Assembly (NCBI RefSeq): GCF_001411555.2
Contig: NW_023357374.1
Span: forward strand, 124,001-188,000
Origin: Juglans regia
Lineage: Eukaryota > Streptophyta > Magnoliopsida > Fagales > Juglandaceae
DNA length: 64,000 nt
Direction of reading: 5' to 3'
Under the pieces are notes generated by a model. That model ran no database searches and was not told the origin of the DNA. It worked only from the letters and a program-made list of their open reading frames with translations. The translations under genes and the position numbers were made by a program. Shown here piece by piece: positions 33,076 to 45,160 of this stretch. Numbering within the stretch: the stretch's first letter is position 1; every line of letters begins with the position of its first letter.

Positions 33076-33316
33076 TGTTGAGGATACTCTGCCTTAATCT
33101 AAGGCTTGACATATGTGAGTTAATTCAGACCTTAATTCTAGGAGATTGCTTTGTATATACTTTTCATTCTTACATTTCATATTAATTGTAATTGATATGT
33201 AATTATTTCATACGATATGTAAATTGCTATAAATGACAAATTACTCACCACCTCAAAGTGTGGTGGTTTCATCAAACCTTCTCACGTCCAAACCGTGTCT
33301 ATCTCCTATTGTTACA
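33076..33316 (+). repeat. Copia 3' LTR
   Basis: Starts TGTTGAGGATACTCTG right after a purine tract (GCTAGGGGG) and the pol stop; ends TATTGTTACA. 241 bases. No 5' LTR is in the window. The end is inferred from the CA terminus alone. Confidence 0.6.
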
Positions 33317-33361
33317 AGAAATTCCTTCCTTCCTGATCAGAATCAACCAAAATCGTCATGA

Positions 33362-33721
33362 CCCGCCTCCATGTTCTCAAGTAGTGCAGTACTATTGCTA
33401 TCATCTCCTTCCCCTGGACCACGCCTTTTGGTCTCATGCATTGAGCTTTTGGCTCTCATATATATGCTACTGCTTTTCATTCCTCTTTTGTCCTTTTCTT
33501 TTCTATGCAAGGTGTACCAGGTAAAGCCCACCGGACCCGCCTCTGTTTGTCTATTCCCTCCTCCAGTACATTCTCAAGTAGTGCACTATTATTGCTGTCA
33601 TCTCCTTTTCCTGGACCATGTCTTTAGGTCTGATTGAGCTTTCGGCTCTCATATGCTACAACTTTTCATTCATCTTTCGTCCTTTTGCTTTTATATGGTG
33701 TACCATGTAAAGGCTACCGGA
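33362..33721 (+). repeat. Two-copy tandem duplication (174 + 186 bases)
   Basis: Units 33362-33535 and 33536-33721 share CCCGCCTC, TTCTCAAGTAGTGCA, TCATCTCCTT and GGTGTACCA blocks in the same order, with many substitutions and small indels. The short frames here are not conserved between units. No family recognised. Confidence 0.8.
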
Positions 33722-34171
33722 TGCACAAGAAAGAATGACTACTGGACTAGTGGATGTCACCAAAAGGTCAATTATTCCAAGATTCAAAGAGTAATAATTA
33801 AGCCCTAACGCTATTAAGAATAATAGTCGTCATCATCATCATGGTCTAATTCTCAAGTATATGGAATTTCTATCTTCTACGTGAAAGTGTTCGATCGGGT
33901 ATGTATAATAATATGACATAAGTGCACCTTGGATCAGGATTTGGTGTAAACACCATCCAATAGATTGCTGTATGTGAGGTACTTAGCATAACACTTTTTT
34001 TCGTCAGAACATTAAGATGCACCGAATCATTCCCGGCCAGCCTCAAATACTTCGTCAGAATTTGATATCTAGCTAGTTCGTTCCTTCAGTCTCCCATCTC
34101 CAGCGCCATGCACACAATTAATTAAAATCCTTATTTTCAGAGTTTAGATCGAAACAGCAATTTGAACCCAT
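33722..34171. other. Unassigned intergenic stretch
   Basis: I see no open frame, repeat or known element end here apart from a short CATCATCATCAT run at 33830. Confidence 0.5.
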
Positions 34172-34605
34172 TGTTGTGTCATGTGGGATTTGGGGTTGAG
34201 CCTTGTGGAATCTGCAGTGGGGCATCGAGGGAATAGCTGTTCAGAGTAACGGTTTTAACGGCTCTTCAATACGGTGCGTTCAATATTAAGTAAAACGCTG
34301 CGTTACAAAGGGTTGAGTTTTAATGAAACGGTTCGTTTGAATTAGTGGTAGCTTATAGAAATAAGCTTAGACGGCGTCGTTTTGTCTTTCTTCTTTAATT
34401 GGGAAGCTTTTCCCGAGTTGTCTGTTATTTCTGTTAGAGTTTTTCTATAAATAGGGGCGCGATTGTGTAATCGGGGATGATTTTTCTTCTGTAAACAGTC
34501 CTTGTAAGGAGCTTGGAGATTGCTCGAAAATCTCTCTCGTTTACTTCAATAAGATTGTGATTTCAATCTTCCATTCTGAGCATTTCCATTTCTGAGTTTG
34601 TAACA
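34172..34605 (+). repeat. Possible solo copia-type LTR, or a host promoter
   Basis: Runs from TGTTGTGTCATGTGGG to GAGTTTGTAACA. It contains a clear TATAAATA at 34446-34453, ACGGCGTCGTTTTG upstream and CAATAAGATTGTGATTTCAATC downstream, a layout common in plant copia LTRs. No target duplication was found (CCCAT left, TTCTA right) and no PBS follows. The alternative is the 5' end of a host gene: ATG at 34688 and a splice-donor-like CAGGTACAA at 34708. Confidence 0.45.
34446..34453 (+). promoter_or_regulatory. TATA box
   Basis: TATAAATA followed by GGGG; the strongest TATA-like site in the window and correctly placed for transcription starting near 34480, in either the LTR or host-gene reading. 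Confidence 0.5.
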
Positions 34606-36198
34606 TTCTAAGGTTCTGAGTATTTGTATGAAGCGGAATTGATAGATTCGTGAAGATTAAGGAGGAAGAAGAAGAAGGCACGTAACATGTTGCATGCCAT
34701 CTCGTTCAGGTACAAATTTCTCTTATTTTAATTTAATTTGATCACCAAATTAGAAAAATGAAGAGCTATTGATTTTCACCTCCTGAATTTCTTTCTACTT
34801 TCGAACATTCTCTCTCTCTCTTGTGCTACATGTACATATATTTTTACTTACAAAACTTATTTTGTTAATTTTCTTTTGAAATTTAGATTTTGAATTTCAA
34901 ATTTTATAACTTTCAGTATATTAATAACTGACATGCATGTGGTGAATCGAAGTAAGTTTTTGGTAAGTATTTCTGGACTAGTACATTTAAGATTTTCCAT
35001 CTAGTAATCACGTTTCAGATCAATTCGGTTTTTTTTTTTTCCTGTTGTTTCGTATAAAGAAATTCAATATTGACCAACAACGCCTAAGTGTGTTTTGTTA
35101 ATTTTGATGGCTTTTAAATACTTTCTCAGAGCAAGCAGCAGGAGAGATTAATATTGAAGAAGAGTAGAGAGGAACAACGTTCTAAGTGTTTAATAATGAA
35201 GAGTCGGTTTTTAATATTAGAAGAATCTCATCTTGGACTTTAAAGAGTTTGCCTTTAATTCGAGAGAAACAGCTTGCAATTTGTGAGGAACCGCAAATGA
35301 TCGATGTTGATCCAATAGTAAGCAACTTTGGGAACGTTATAAAAAGAAACTATGAATCAAATATTATAGATTAAGAGCAATATAACTGAATACAGATTTA
35401 AGTTGTGCAAGCGGCCTATTATTTGTAATAAACATATATAGGACCCATATGAAAGGTCTCATTTTTACGAAGTGGGTCGATTTACAAATCTTAACCATGT
35501 AGAAATCATTTTTCATAAATAAAAGGGAATCATCGTGAAGCTTTTCCCATAATAAACATAGCATCCAAATAAAGGGTGATGCATGCACCTACAGGTTGAT
35601 AATCCTCACTGAACAGCTAAAAACGTTTTTTTTTTTTTTTTTTCAAATATTTTTTTAAGAATTTGGCTACTCATTATCCCTACACACCATACGTTTTTTT
35701 TTTTTTTTTAAATTTGGTTTTATTCTTCTTAAACTTATTGAATTCTTCTTCTCAATATCATCCATATATCACATATTTGGTAAGATTAAAAAATAAAAAA
35801 AAAGTGTGGTGTGTGGTGTGTGGTGTGTTGGGATGACGAATATAATTTTTCTTTTTCTAAATATTTTAAACATTTTTTAAAAAATAAAAAAATTACAATC
35901 TCATTAAAAAAAATACTTTTTTAACCATGAAGTAAATAAAAAAAAAAGGAGAATCGTGACGTTATTCGGTGGGAGTAGTGTTTTTCCCCAAATAAATTCA
36001 TATCAGCCACTAATGATTAGATTTGTAAAAAGGATGATTTCAATTTTCTAGAATATTAGTTTATATAAATATATATATATATATATTTATATATATAGCA
36101 CACAAGGCCGGTGTTCGATTTTGTTCAGTTGTAAAAGTTGACAAAACAGGATAATTAGTACGATACTTGAAATACAAAAGTTAAATTTCAGCTGTTAT
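34606..36198. other. Unassigned AT-rich stretch
   Basis: Contains a 62-codon open frame at 35186-35374 that I do not recognise and cannot support as a gene, T runs at 35027 and 35625-35645, a GTGGTGTGTG run at 35806-35828 and an AT dinucleotide run near 36070. It may be low-copy host DNA. Confidence 0.5.
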
Positions 36199-36329
36199 CA
36201 CAATAATAAATTTGAGTTTTTGGGACGAAATTATTTAGGAGTGAACAAAATTTCATCCTTAAAAGTCATTTTTTAGGACGAAATTTAAATTTTATCCTAA
36301 AAAATTGATGACTTTACAAAATCGTTCGA

Positions 36330-36620
36330 ATGGTCAAATAACTGTTTGAATAATATTTTCTGTGATGAATTAAATCGTCTCAAAAAGTTTTTTCCATTCG
36401 AACAGCAAAAAATACGTTCGAACAGTAAAATCTTGGCAGGGAAGTAATTTATTATGGCTGGAAAAGTTCACAACCGTTCAAACGATAATTTGTTGTGTTC
36501 GAACGGAAAATATTTGGTGGCAAATCCAGGCGGGAAGATTTCTAAACCGTTAGAACGGAATATATTTAGTTAGAACATATTCAAGCACTACATTTATACA
36601 TTCGAAGGTATAATATTATT
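36330..36620 (+). repeat. CACTA2 left subterminal motif cluster
   Basis: Several GTTCGAAC / CGTTCGAACG variants (for example 36415-36421, 36473-36480, 36500-36506). The same motif crowds the right end at 44655-44970, as expected for binding sites of the element's own DNA-binding protein. Confidence 0.7.
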
Positions 36621-36896
36621 CTCGGTACGAAACTCAAAATATAAAAAATATATATCATATAGACAAATTCATTAATTAATTTTATGTAATTAATTTTAAA
36701 ATATTTTAATGATTTATTTTATGTTAAATAAGATTTTTAGTTAAATAAATATTATCAATCATATACCACATAATATAAATAAATAATTACTCCAAAAAAG
36801 ATAAAATATTTAATTTACAACTAAAGCAAATTATCAAAACACCATATATACTATCCGTAACTATAACAAAAAAAAAATATAAATAAAAAATAGAAA

Positions 36897-38160
36897 CTAC
36901 TGTGATGCTAGGTCTCTACACACATCCTCGACTGCTGCTAATTGTATCTCTACTTGTGCCAGTGGGGTACTGAGTGTGACCTGAGTTGCATTATTCGCAT
37001 TAATCTGTGTACGTAAATCATTAACCTTTGTACGTAACCCAAAGATGGTAGCCATAATCTTTGTACACAACTCAGACATGACAGTATGTACTGCAGTATG
37101 TACTACAGTATGCACTGCATCAATCACTGCTGATGTGTGTATGCCTATCTCAGCACGCAGTATGTCGGCCATCTCCATGCGAGTAGATGTGCGTGATGCC
37201 TCGGCCTGTGTAAATGTCTCACCAGCCTATATTCCAGTATCTTCCGGTTGTGCATCTCTCTGAATATCAGCCCTGTTAGAAGCAACTCCACAAAAATGAA
37301 ATCTCGAGTGTCCCGTGGTCTGTGACAGGGTGGTGCTATTGATCGGTCTCATCGGCTCTCAGGAACGCTCGGCAGGTTCTAGCATGACCCCGGCATGTAG
37401 CAAAAATCGAGTGATGAGGATCCCAAATGGCAGTATATCTATCGTAATGAACCGAGCCTCTGATCGGATCCTCTCAAATATATAACCCACGAGATCGATT
37501 GAAATGCCACAAGCAACCTGTATCATAAATCTCACTCGGTCCATGCCGACCTAAATTTTGTGCTGCCGAGGGTTAATATTGTTGGCGATGATCAAATTCA
37601 TGATCTTGAAGAAAGAAGATAAATCTGCCTGCCTAATACTCTTCGTCCCATCGTACATTAGAGCATCTGGACCAACAATCAAGTCTCTGACCTCATGATC
37701 AGCAAGTGTGTCGATCTCATCTGTGTAAACTGGTCCCTCGTCTTGAGACATCTCAACATCACTTGAAAGATCAGACTCTCTAGGCGACAAGTTCGGATAG
37801 GCATCGAGAAGCCTAGGAATCTAGAGATATGCAGCGAGTCCATCCACTGAAAATATAACAGGAGCTCCTCGGAAACAGATCCTATATGTCCCTCCATCGT
37901 CTGGGTTGGCACCATCGAGCTCTTTATAGAACTCAGTAATGATCTCAATGTAGGAAATGAGCTCCATTCCTTCTTCTCGCTGATCTAAGATTGGTGTCCA
38001 ACCACGATCGTTGAATACTGATGGGAGGGAATGACCCTCCCATATAAGAGCTACAAAATAGACAATTTTACCTCTCACTCAAGTAAAACAATCTGCTCTC
38101 AAACTGTTTGGATGGAAGGTTCTCCTGATCTACCACATTTACGGCCCCTATAAGACATTA
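36897..38160 (-). pseudogene. Reverse-strand plant transposon protein (PF20167-like) inside CACTA2
   Basis: Joined open pieces on the minus strand read GKIVYFVALIWEGHSLPSVFNDRGWTPIL, then EIITEFYKELDGANPDDGGTY, YRICFRGAPVIFSVDGLAAYL, a stop, PRLLDAYPNLSPRESDLSS, then MDRVRFMIQVACGISIDLVGYIFERI and, after further stops, a helical C-terminus with HTVVHTAVHTVMSEL repeats. An RGW..L start, an EFY.....  motif and an FRG..V.FS piece resemble the putative plant transposon domain family PF20167; this is a tentative assignment. Stops near 37823, 37554, 37357 and 37230 and a frameshift near 38078 inactivate it. A spliced 5' exon may lie near 38650-38700 (donor-like AAAGGTATGC on the minus strand). Confidence 0.5.
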
Positions 38161-38329
38161 TTATAAACCTGAAATTTTAAAAATAAAATACATATTCAAC
38201 ATTAGTGATAAAATCCAATTACGACGAAAAGATTTACAAAATTATATACTAATAGCAATTTAATAAATTAATTGATAGAACAATTCAATGAAACGATGAA
38301 AACAATTTAATAAGCTAATACAAAGTAAA

Positions 38330-38870
38330 TGGGTCGAACGTAATATAAAGCGTTCGAACGTTTTAAAACTGTTTGAACGTCAAGGTTAAATTGTTCGAAC
38401 GCGTTCGAACAGAAACCAGATTGAGCTCAGTCATGGCTGAGTCAACTCAGCGGCCATGAAAACACACATCGATTCTGTGGTTTCTTCGACAAAACACATA
38501 CTACTTTTCATTTCTAAACATCCTATGGTGGATTTGTGGTGTTCTACGGTGACTATCGATGAAAAAAATATAATTTTTCTAGAGAAAACGAATAAAACCA
38601 TAAAATCATAAAATAAACGATAAAATAACTTTAAAAACGCATACCTTTACTTGGGAGGAAGAGTGTTTGACGTAGGTGCTGATTAAGGCAGTAGATGGCA
38701 GCGATTGATGGGCGTTCAAATATTTTTTCTCATTTTCGAACGGTGGGGATGGCTGCGTGAGAGAGAGTTCTGCCCGCGATAAATTATATGTGCATAACCG
38801 TTCGAACGTTATACTTTACCATTCGAACGGTTTTAAACTACGGTTCGAACGGTATTTGTTTTAAGTTTAG
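38330..38870. promoter_or_regulatory. Internal CGTTCGAACG cluster between divergent genes of CACTA2
   Basis: About nine copies or variants of CGTTCGAACG (for example 38380-38388, 38395-38411, 38738-38746, 38810-38819, 38843-38850), with more at 39495-39620. They lie between the reverse-strand frame (ending its 5' side near 38160-38700) and the forward TNP2 start at 39708. The motif matches the subterminal clusters, so the transposon's DNA-binding protein might also act here as a regulator. That function is inferred. Confidence 0.5.
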
Positions 38871-38879
38871 TAAAAATTT

Positions 38880-39410
38880 ATATTAAATGTATATTATATT
38901 TATAATCATATAAATTAATATAATATATATACTATTATAGTAGATTATATATACTGTAATATATATGTAATATTATAATATATTATAGTATATATTATGA
39001 TAGTATAATACTTTAAATGAAAACATAATAACTTATATATATTTTATTATAGTATAATAGTAATATATCATAATACTTTACTATCAAAGTGTTATATATG
39101 AGGTTGTAATATATATATATATATATATATGATAGTATATAATACTATCATACTATATACTATCATATATATGATACTATGAGTTTATGTTTAACTATAT
39201 ATATATATATATCATACTATATATTCCATTATACTTTACTATATATGTTAAATATGATATTATACAACATATCTATATAGAGTACTGATTACTAGTATAC
39301 TATCATCTTATAAATTTCTCTATACTTTACTATGTGATCTTAGTATATTTGATTCGATATATATGATATACAATATAGATTACTATACTATATATCCCAC
39401 CAATTAATGA
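38880..39410. repeat. TA-rich low-complexity stretch
   Basis: Almost pure A/T with repeated TATATAT and ATACTATCATA blocks, several of them self-complementary. No coding sequence. Confidence 0.85.
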
Positions 39411-39707
39411 CTCTGAATTACTGTCCGAATGTTATTTATTATAGTTCAAATGGATTATTGCAGTGGTGGGAAAATACCCCACTATTTAAAGACTCCTGGA
39501 TTAATGTTCGAACATAATTTCTAGTCTATCGATCGACCTTGAAGAAATTTGTGCGGGCTGGAAAATTGGTGTGCTGAAATTTTTTCGCGTTCGACCACAC
39601 TTTATTTACGTTCGAACAATTGGCCATAACTTATAGTCTTCCTGCATGCCGTCAGTCCCTTATTTTTATCTCATCTTTTTCTCTCTTCTCCATTTTAAAC
39701 GTATCCA

Positions 39708-42700
39708 ATGTCATTTGAACTTCGAGATGAAGAAGCAGACATCGATGAAGATGTACATCCTGAAGTTATTGGTGACGATCCCGAAGAGGATATGGAGCAA
39801 ATGATGGGTGACATAGGTGCATGAATGTTTATGGATGAAAGTGGAACAGATCCATCAAATTCAAATTATTCGTGCCATGACACTTTTACCCGCTTGTGGA
39901 ATGATTTACAGCGTGAATTATATCCAAAGTGTAGAAGACACAGTAAGTTGTTATTTACATTTAGAATGTTTCATATAAAATCTATATGCCAAATATCTAT
40001 TAAGGCTGTCAATATGTTGCTCGAGTTGTTTAAAGAGGCCCTTCCATCGGATAATATTTTACCCTGCAACTTTTAGAAAGCAAAATAGTTGAAAAAAGGG
40101 CTCGGGTCTGATTACAATGTAATACATGTATGTAAGAATGATTGTATATTATTTTGGCAAGAGAATGAGCAGTTGAACGAGTGCCCCATTTGGCATGAAT
40201 CAAGATGGACAACTGGGAAGCAGAATGTGATGCAGAAGGTTGTACGTCACCTTCCATTGATACCTAGATTACAATGGTTATTTATGTCACATTCAACAGC
40301 TGTGGATATGATGTGGCACTCATCATCTAGAGTCAAGAATGATAATGTTTTTTTACATCCTACAGACTCTCAAGTTTGGAAGGAATTTGACTTGGAACAT
40401 CCATGGTTTGCTGAAGAACCTCGTAATACTCGACTTGGGTTAGCAACAGATGGATTTAATCCGTTTGGGAACATGAGCACTAGTCATAGTACTTGGCCAG
40501 TTGTACTTATGCCATACAATCTACCACTGTGGAAGTGTATGAAAGATCTATATTTCATGATGAGTTTGCTCATTCCAGGTCCGAGATCACCAGGAAATGA
40601 TATAGACATACACTTGCAGCATCTGATAGCAGAATTGAAAGATTTGTGGAAGAATGGGGTCTTAACATTTGATTCGTCAAGAGGCAAGTCGTTCAAGATG
40701 CATGTTACGGTGTTATGGACAATAAATGATTTTTCCGCTTATGGAAACTTGTTAGGTTGGAGCACTAAGGGGAAATTGGCATCTCCGACTTGTAACAATC
40801 ATACACAATCCAAATGGCTTACGTATGGGAGGAAACTATATTTCATGGGTCATCGTCGATTTTTATCTAATAACCATAGATGGAGTGGAAATGGTAGGAT
40901 ATTTGATGGCACTGTTGAATGGGGGCACCCTCCACCATTATTGTCTGACGAAGATATTATTGCATAGTTTGTGGATGTCAGAAGTAATATTTTGGTAAAA
41001 AATAACGGAAAAGAAAACGAAGTACGAATTAGTTGAATTTGACAAAAAAAAGTATATTTTTTGAACTCCCTTACTAGTTTACGTTAAAATTGCGGCATAG
41101 TCACAATGTTATGCATATTGAAAAAAATATATGCAAGTCCGTGTTAGGAACATTGATGTCAATTGAAGGTAAAACAAAGGATAATATAAACTCACAGAAA
41201 GATCTAAAGCGGTTGGGAATTAGACCTGAAATGCACTTACAATAAAGTGGTTCGTCTGTTTACATGCCAATTGGGTGGTATACATTGTCAAGAAACGAAA
41301 TGGCTACATTTTGTGAGTGAGTGCAGAATATTAAATTACCAGATAGGTATGTCTCGAATTTAACAAGGTGTGTGCGAACAAATGATTGGAAAATTACTGG
41401 ACTAAAAAGCCATGATTGTCATGTATTTTTATAAAGTATCTTGCCTGTTGGTATCTGTGGGTTCTTCACCGGAGATGTGCGGGTTGTGTTAATTGAGTTT
41501 GGTGCATTTTTTAAAGATTTATGTGCTAGAACGTTGAATGTAGAAGTTTTGGATCGTATGGAACGGGAAATTGCAGTTATATTATGTAAGTTGGAGAGTA
41601 TTTACCCACCATCATTCTTCGACATCATGTTTCACTTAGCCTTGCAGGACTAGTCCAATATAGATGGATGTATCCCATTGAACGGTTTCTTGAAAAGTTG
41701 AAACGCACAATGAGTAATAAGGTTCGTCCAAAAGGATCAATTGCAGAAATATATATTGATGATGAGTGGCATACATTCTGTTCCGAATACTTCCTTGGCG
41801 TTGACATAAGGTTTGATCGGCCGGAAAGAAACTTTGATGTTGACCAAGCAAGACAACGGAACGGATTTTCTGTATTTTCCCAACAAGTACATGCACTTGG
41901 TGCTGAACGTGGTTATGATTTGTGTGAAATGGAGTTAGAGAAAGCTCAGTGGTACAGTGCTAAATAATTGCCCAGAGATAGAGAGCCACTTGAAGTAAGT
42001 TCAAATTAATTGTTAATTAATCATTGAATTTACTTATTAAACAATTATACGAATATACTTATTGTTGGTAATTTTTAATTTCAGTGATCATATTAACGTT
42101 CTAAAAGAACTGAGAGTAAATGATATAGACCAGAAACATGAATAGGAGTTCCCGAAATGGTTCGAGCAACAGGTAATGACATTAATACAGATGCAATTTT
42201 GCACTAACATATTTTAAATAGAGAGGATTGTTAACGGTTGAATGTTTACACTTTATTTAATATGTAGGTTGTATAAATGCATGCGAGTAATCCGAACGAT
42301 ATATCAAACAAACTATATGCATTGGAGAGTGGCCCCTCAAGACGCGTTGCTCGATATTCTGCATGTATTTCTCGAGGAAGTAGGTATCACACAATTGATC
42401 GTGAACTTTATAGGAAAACACAAAACAGTGGTGTCCTTGTCGAAGGGAGTCATGATGGAGACACAATGTTGATTTGTATGGAGTTATCATAGATATAATT
42501 GGAATGAGATATGTGGAGGAGCTTGTGGTTTATATATTTATTTAAATGTGATTGGTGGCATTTAAGCAATCCTCGAAAGGGAAAATGCCATGATGAATAT
42601 TTTCTAAGTATTAATACATAAAAAAAATGGTATGAAGATGATCATTTTATTTTGGCTTCCCAAGCATCTCAAGTATTCTATTTAGACGATCCTCAGTTAG

Positions 42701-42858
42701 GAAATCAATGGCAAGTAGTACAAAAGTTTTTTCCGAGAAATATTTATGACGTTATCCCTAAGGCGGAGGGACAAGATGAAGAAGAAGATGATCCCTCTAC
42801 TCAAGAAGCATACCAAGAGAGTCAACCTACCTTCAACTTTTTTGTGGATTTGAGCTAG
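39708..42858 (+). pseudogene. CACTA2 TNP2-type transposase
   Basis: The start ATG at 39708 gives MSFELRDEEADIDEDVHPEV, acidic as usual. Then MFMDESGTDP; LWNDLQRELYPKCRRHSKLLF; CKNDCILFWQENEQLNECPIW (zinc-type CP.C motif degraded); QWLFMSHSTAVDMMWHS; HPWFAEEPRNTRLGLATDGFNPFGNMS (near 40440) and LKDLWKNGVLTFD: the tnp2 core, PF02992. Next come a DUF4218-like part (RPEMHLQ at 41226, KSHDCHVFL, RCVRTND, FFKDLCARTLNVEVLDRMEREI, YRWMYPIERFLEKLKRT) and a DUF4216-like tail (FYLDDPQLGNQWQVVQKF at 42669). Stops include 39822, 40076, 41318 (Trp to TGA), 41432 (Gln to TAA) and 42858. The frame is broken throughout, so the transposase cannot be made. Confidence 0.85.
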
Positions 42859-43033
42859 TATGAGATTATCTCATTACATAGGGAAGATATCGAGGCTGAA
42901 ATAGTTAAAGCGACAGTTGATCAAAGTGTTGACTCATCTGAAGTATCTACAGATGATGAGAGCGAATCTATAGATGAAACTGATACATATGATTGGTCGG
43001 TTTTGTGTTCATATTATACAGTATCTAGCAATT

Positions 43034-44480
43034 ATGCCACCAAAGAGGAAGGAAGTTCGTATTCCATCTCCACCTGTTCCTAGCTCTTCATCTGACTCAC
43101 CATTAGAGATTGACTCTACGGAACAAGGTAAATAGTTAATACTCATTTTTTTTAATTAAGATATATGATAATTGATAGAAGGTAAATAACTAATATTATT
43201 TTATAGACATAATAGTACAATCTCATCATGGACGAGGCACTACTAGAGGCGTGACATTAGAGAAATATCGTAAAGTAGATAAGATTAAGGTTAACATTCC
43301 TGATGAACATACCGGAGGCGAGGGACAATAAGCAGTTTGGCTTGCATCGCATGTAGGTACTCTTACACGGACTTATGCATCTTTGGCTACGAGTTCATGG
43401 CATAAAGTCCCGCAAGATGTGAAATAGCTTATAAAGAAGCGTTGGTTGGTACGTAACATTTAAATAATAAATTTTTATTGATATTATTTAACATTCAAAA
43501 TGATAATATCTTTGTGTATATACTTTTTCAAGGATGACTTCAAACTAAATTTTGGTCGGAGAGAAGAGCGTTGGACTGTCGAAGAGCTGATATGTAATGC
43601 ATTCCGTAAGTATAAGGCGAGGACGAGCATTACTAGAAGTACGAGAACAATGAAGATGCACGCCAACATCATTTTGAGGATACATCATATAAGGTAAATT
43701 AAATGAATTCTTTATGTGTCACATTTGTAAGTTTCACTTACTAACTTTTACAACTTCTATGCAGAAGCAAAATTCTATAAACAAAACCAATAGATCAAAA
43801 TTAAATATTCATCATCATGCAGGCTCAAGATCTTTCCCTCGCCTCTCTCTGAAATTGGTAATGTACTTTTTTTCTTATTCTATATAGTTTGTTTTAATAT
43901 AGACTTTATATCTTAACAATGTCTCTTCTAGAAAGAGTCAGATATCAATTATTATCTGACAAAACTATATACTGCATCACATACTAATAGTAATGGAGAG
44001 TGGACTCATCCCGATGCTCGTGAGAATTATAATTATGTTAGTATTATAATTTCTTTTCATTAACCATATTTAAATTATTGTGTCAATATTAATTTTATAT
44101 GTTTTGTGTAGGATAAAATGGTTGCCCTCCATGCTGAAGCTGCATCAGATCATAATTCATCAACAAGTGATGTTGAAATTTTTACACAAGTTCTGGGTCA
44201 ATGTTCGGGCTACTTGAGGGGTTTGGGTCGTTGTGTAAAGCATTCAGGCTCTTCATCAACATCAAGCACTACTGTCATTACGTTAGAGAATGCAAATTCT
44301 AGGATCAAAGAATTGATGGCAAAACAATAGGAGTTAGAGGCTCAATTGACGAAACAAGCAGACATGGAGATACGCATAAAACAACAAGAAGATCAACAAA
44401 AAGAGATGCAACTCCAAATGCAAGAACAACAAAGACAGATGCAAATACTAATACAACAATTCAAGCCTCCAAACAATTGA
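43034..44480 (+). pseudogene. CACTA2 TNPA-like (transposase_24 family) gene, split by introns
   Basis: Probable exons: 43034-43127 (MPPKRKEVRIPSPPVPSSSS, S/P-rich start, donor AAGGTAAAT); 43206-43448 (HHGRGTTRGVTLEKYRK, then VWLASHVGTLTR); 43532-43694 (DFKLNFGRREERWTVEELICNAFRKYKAR); one near 43933-44035 (SDINYYLTKLYTASHTNSNGEWTHPDARENY); and 44113-44480 (DKMVALHAEAAS, EIFTQVLGQCSGYLRGLG, then a Q-rich coiled coil ending IQQFKPPNN). The order matches PF03004 proteins of CACTA elements, DNA-binding partners of TNP2. In-frame TAA at 43329 and TAG at 44328 follow or replace Gln codons. Exon borders are my estimates. Confidence 0.72.
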
Positions 44481-44649
44481 ATTTTATTAGAAGTGTTTTT
44501 GCATATTGAACAATTATATATCATGTACCGATAATTTTATTAGTATTATTAGTATTTTACTTATTTAGTTCTGACTTATTAGATTAGTTTTATTTATATT
44601 GAACAATTTGTAATGTATTTTTGAAATATTTTTAAGTATTGTCCAAAAA

Positions 44650-44975
44650 AATAATAACCGTTCAAACATATATAAATCGGACACAACCGTTCGAACATTG
44701 CAAGTTAGAGTTCGAACTGTAAAAAATTGTGCACCGTTCATACGCGTTCGAACAGGCAATTCACTATTTGTGTTCGATCGTCAATTTTTTTGTTCAAACG
44801 TTTCTTCATGTGTATTTGGTCGAAATGAGTGGTATCGATGACCGGCCATGAAATACCCGTTCGAACAGTTCCTCATTGTTTGAACGTTATTTATGACGTT
44901 TGAACGGATTTTCGAGACGAATTTAAATCGTCCCAGAAAAAGAAATCCGTTCGAACGCCATTGAACGGTCCCACT
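44650..44975 (+). repeat. CACTA2 right subterminal motif cluster
   Basis: About ten CGTTCGAACG-like motifs in both orientations, followed by repeats of TTTCGTCCCAAAATA (near 45015 and 45080) up to the terminal inverted repeat. Confidence 0.75.
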
Positions 44976-45160
44976 TAATTTCATCCCAAAAGATATTTTT
45001 TGGTACGAATTTGTGATTTTCGTCCCAAAATACTTTTTGAGACAGTTTTATAAGGATGAACTTGGGATAGTTTTTTTTCGTCCCAAAATATACTTTGGAA
45101 TGAAATGTCAGTATTTTGAGATGAAAATTTTCGTTCTAAAAGATCTTATTTGTTGTAGTG

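Larger units (their letters stand above)
36199..45160 (+). mobile_element. CACTA2: complete but decayed CACTA transposon
   Basis: The left end CACAATAATAAATTTG at 36199 and the right end (reverse complement CACTACAACAAATAAG) at 45160 are imperfect terminal inverted repeats; the match goes on into a (G/A)ACGAAA block about 30 bases in. The 3-base duplication TAT flanks both ends (36196-36198 and 45161-45163), as expected for the CACTA superfamily. Inside are subterminal CGTTCGAACG clusters, a forward TNP2 transposase pseudogene, a forward TNPA-like pseudogene and a reverse-strand frame of another transposon protein family. 8,962 bases. Multiple stops make it non-autonomous. Confidence 0.88.

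Noticed and set aside
35186..35374. 62-codon frame downstream of the promoter-like unit
   Set aside because: No recognisable domain and no consistent splice joining to the ATG at 34688.
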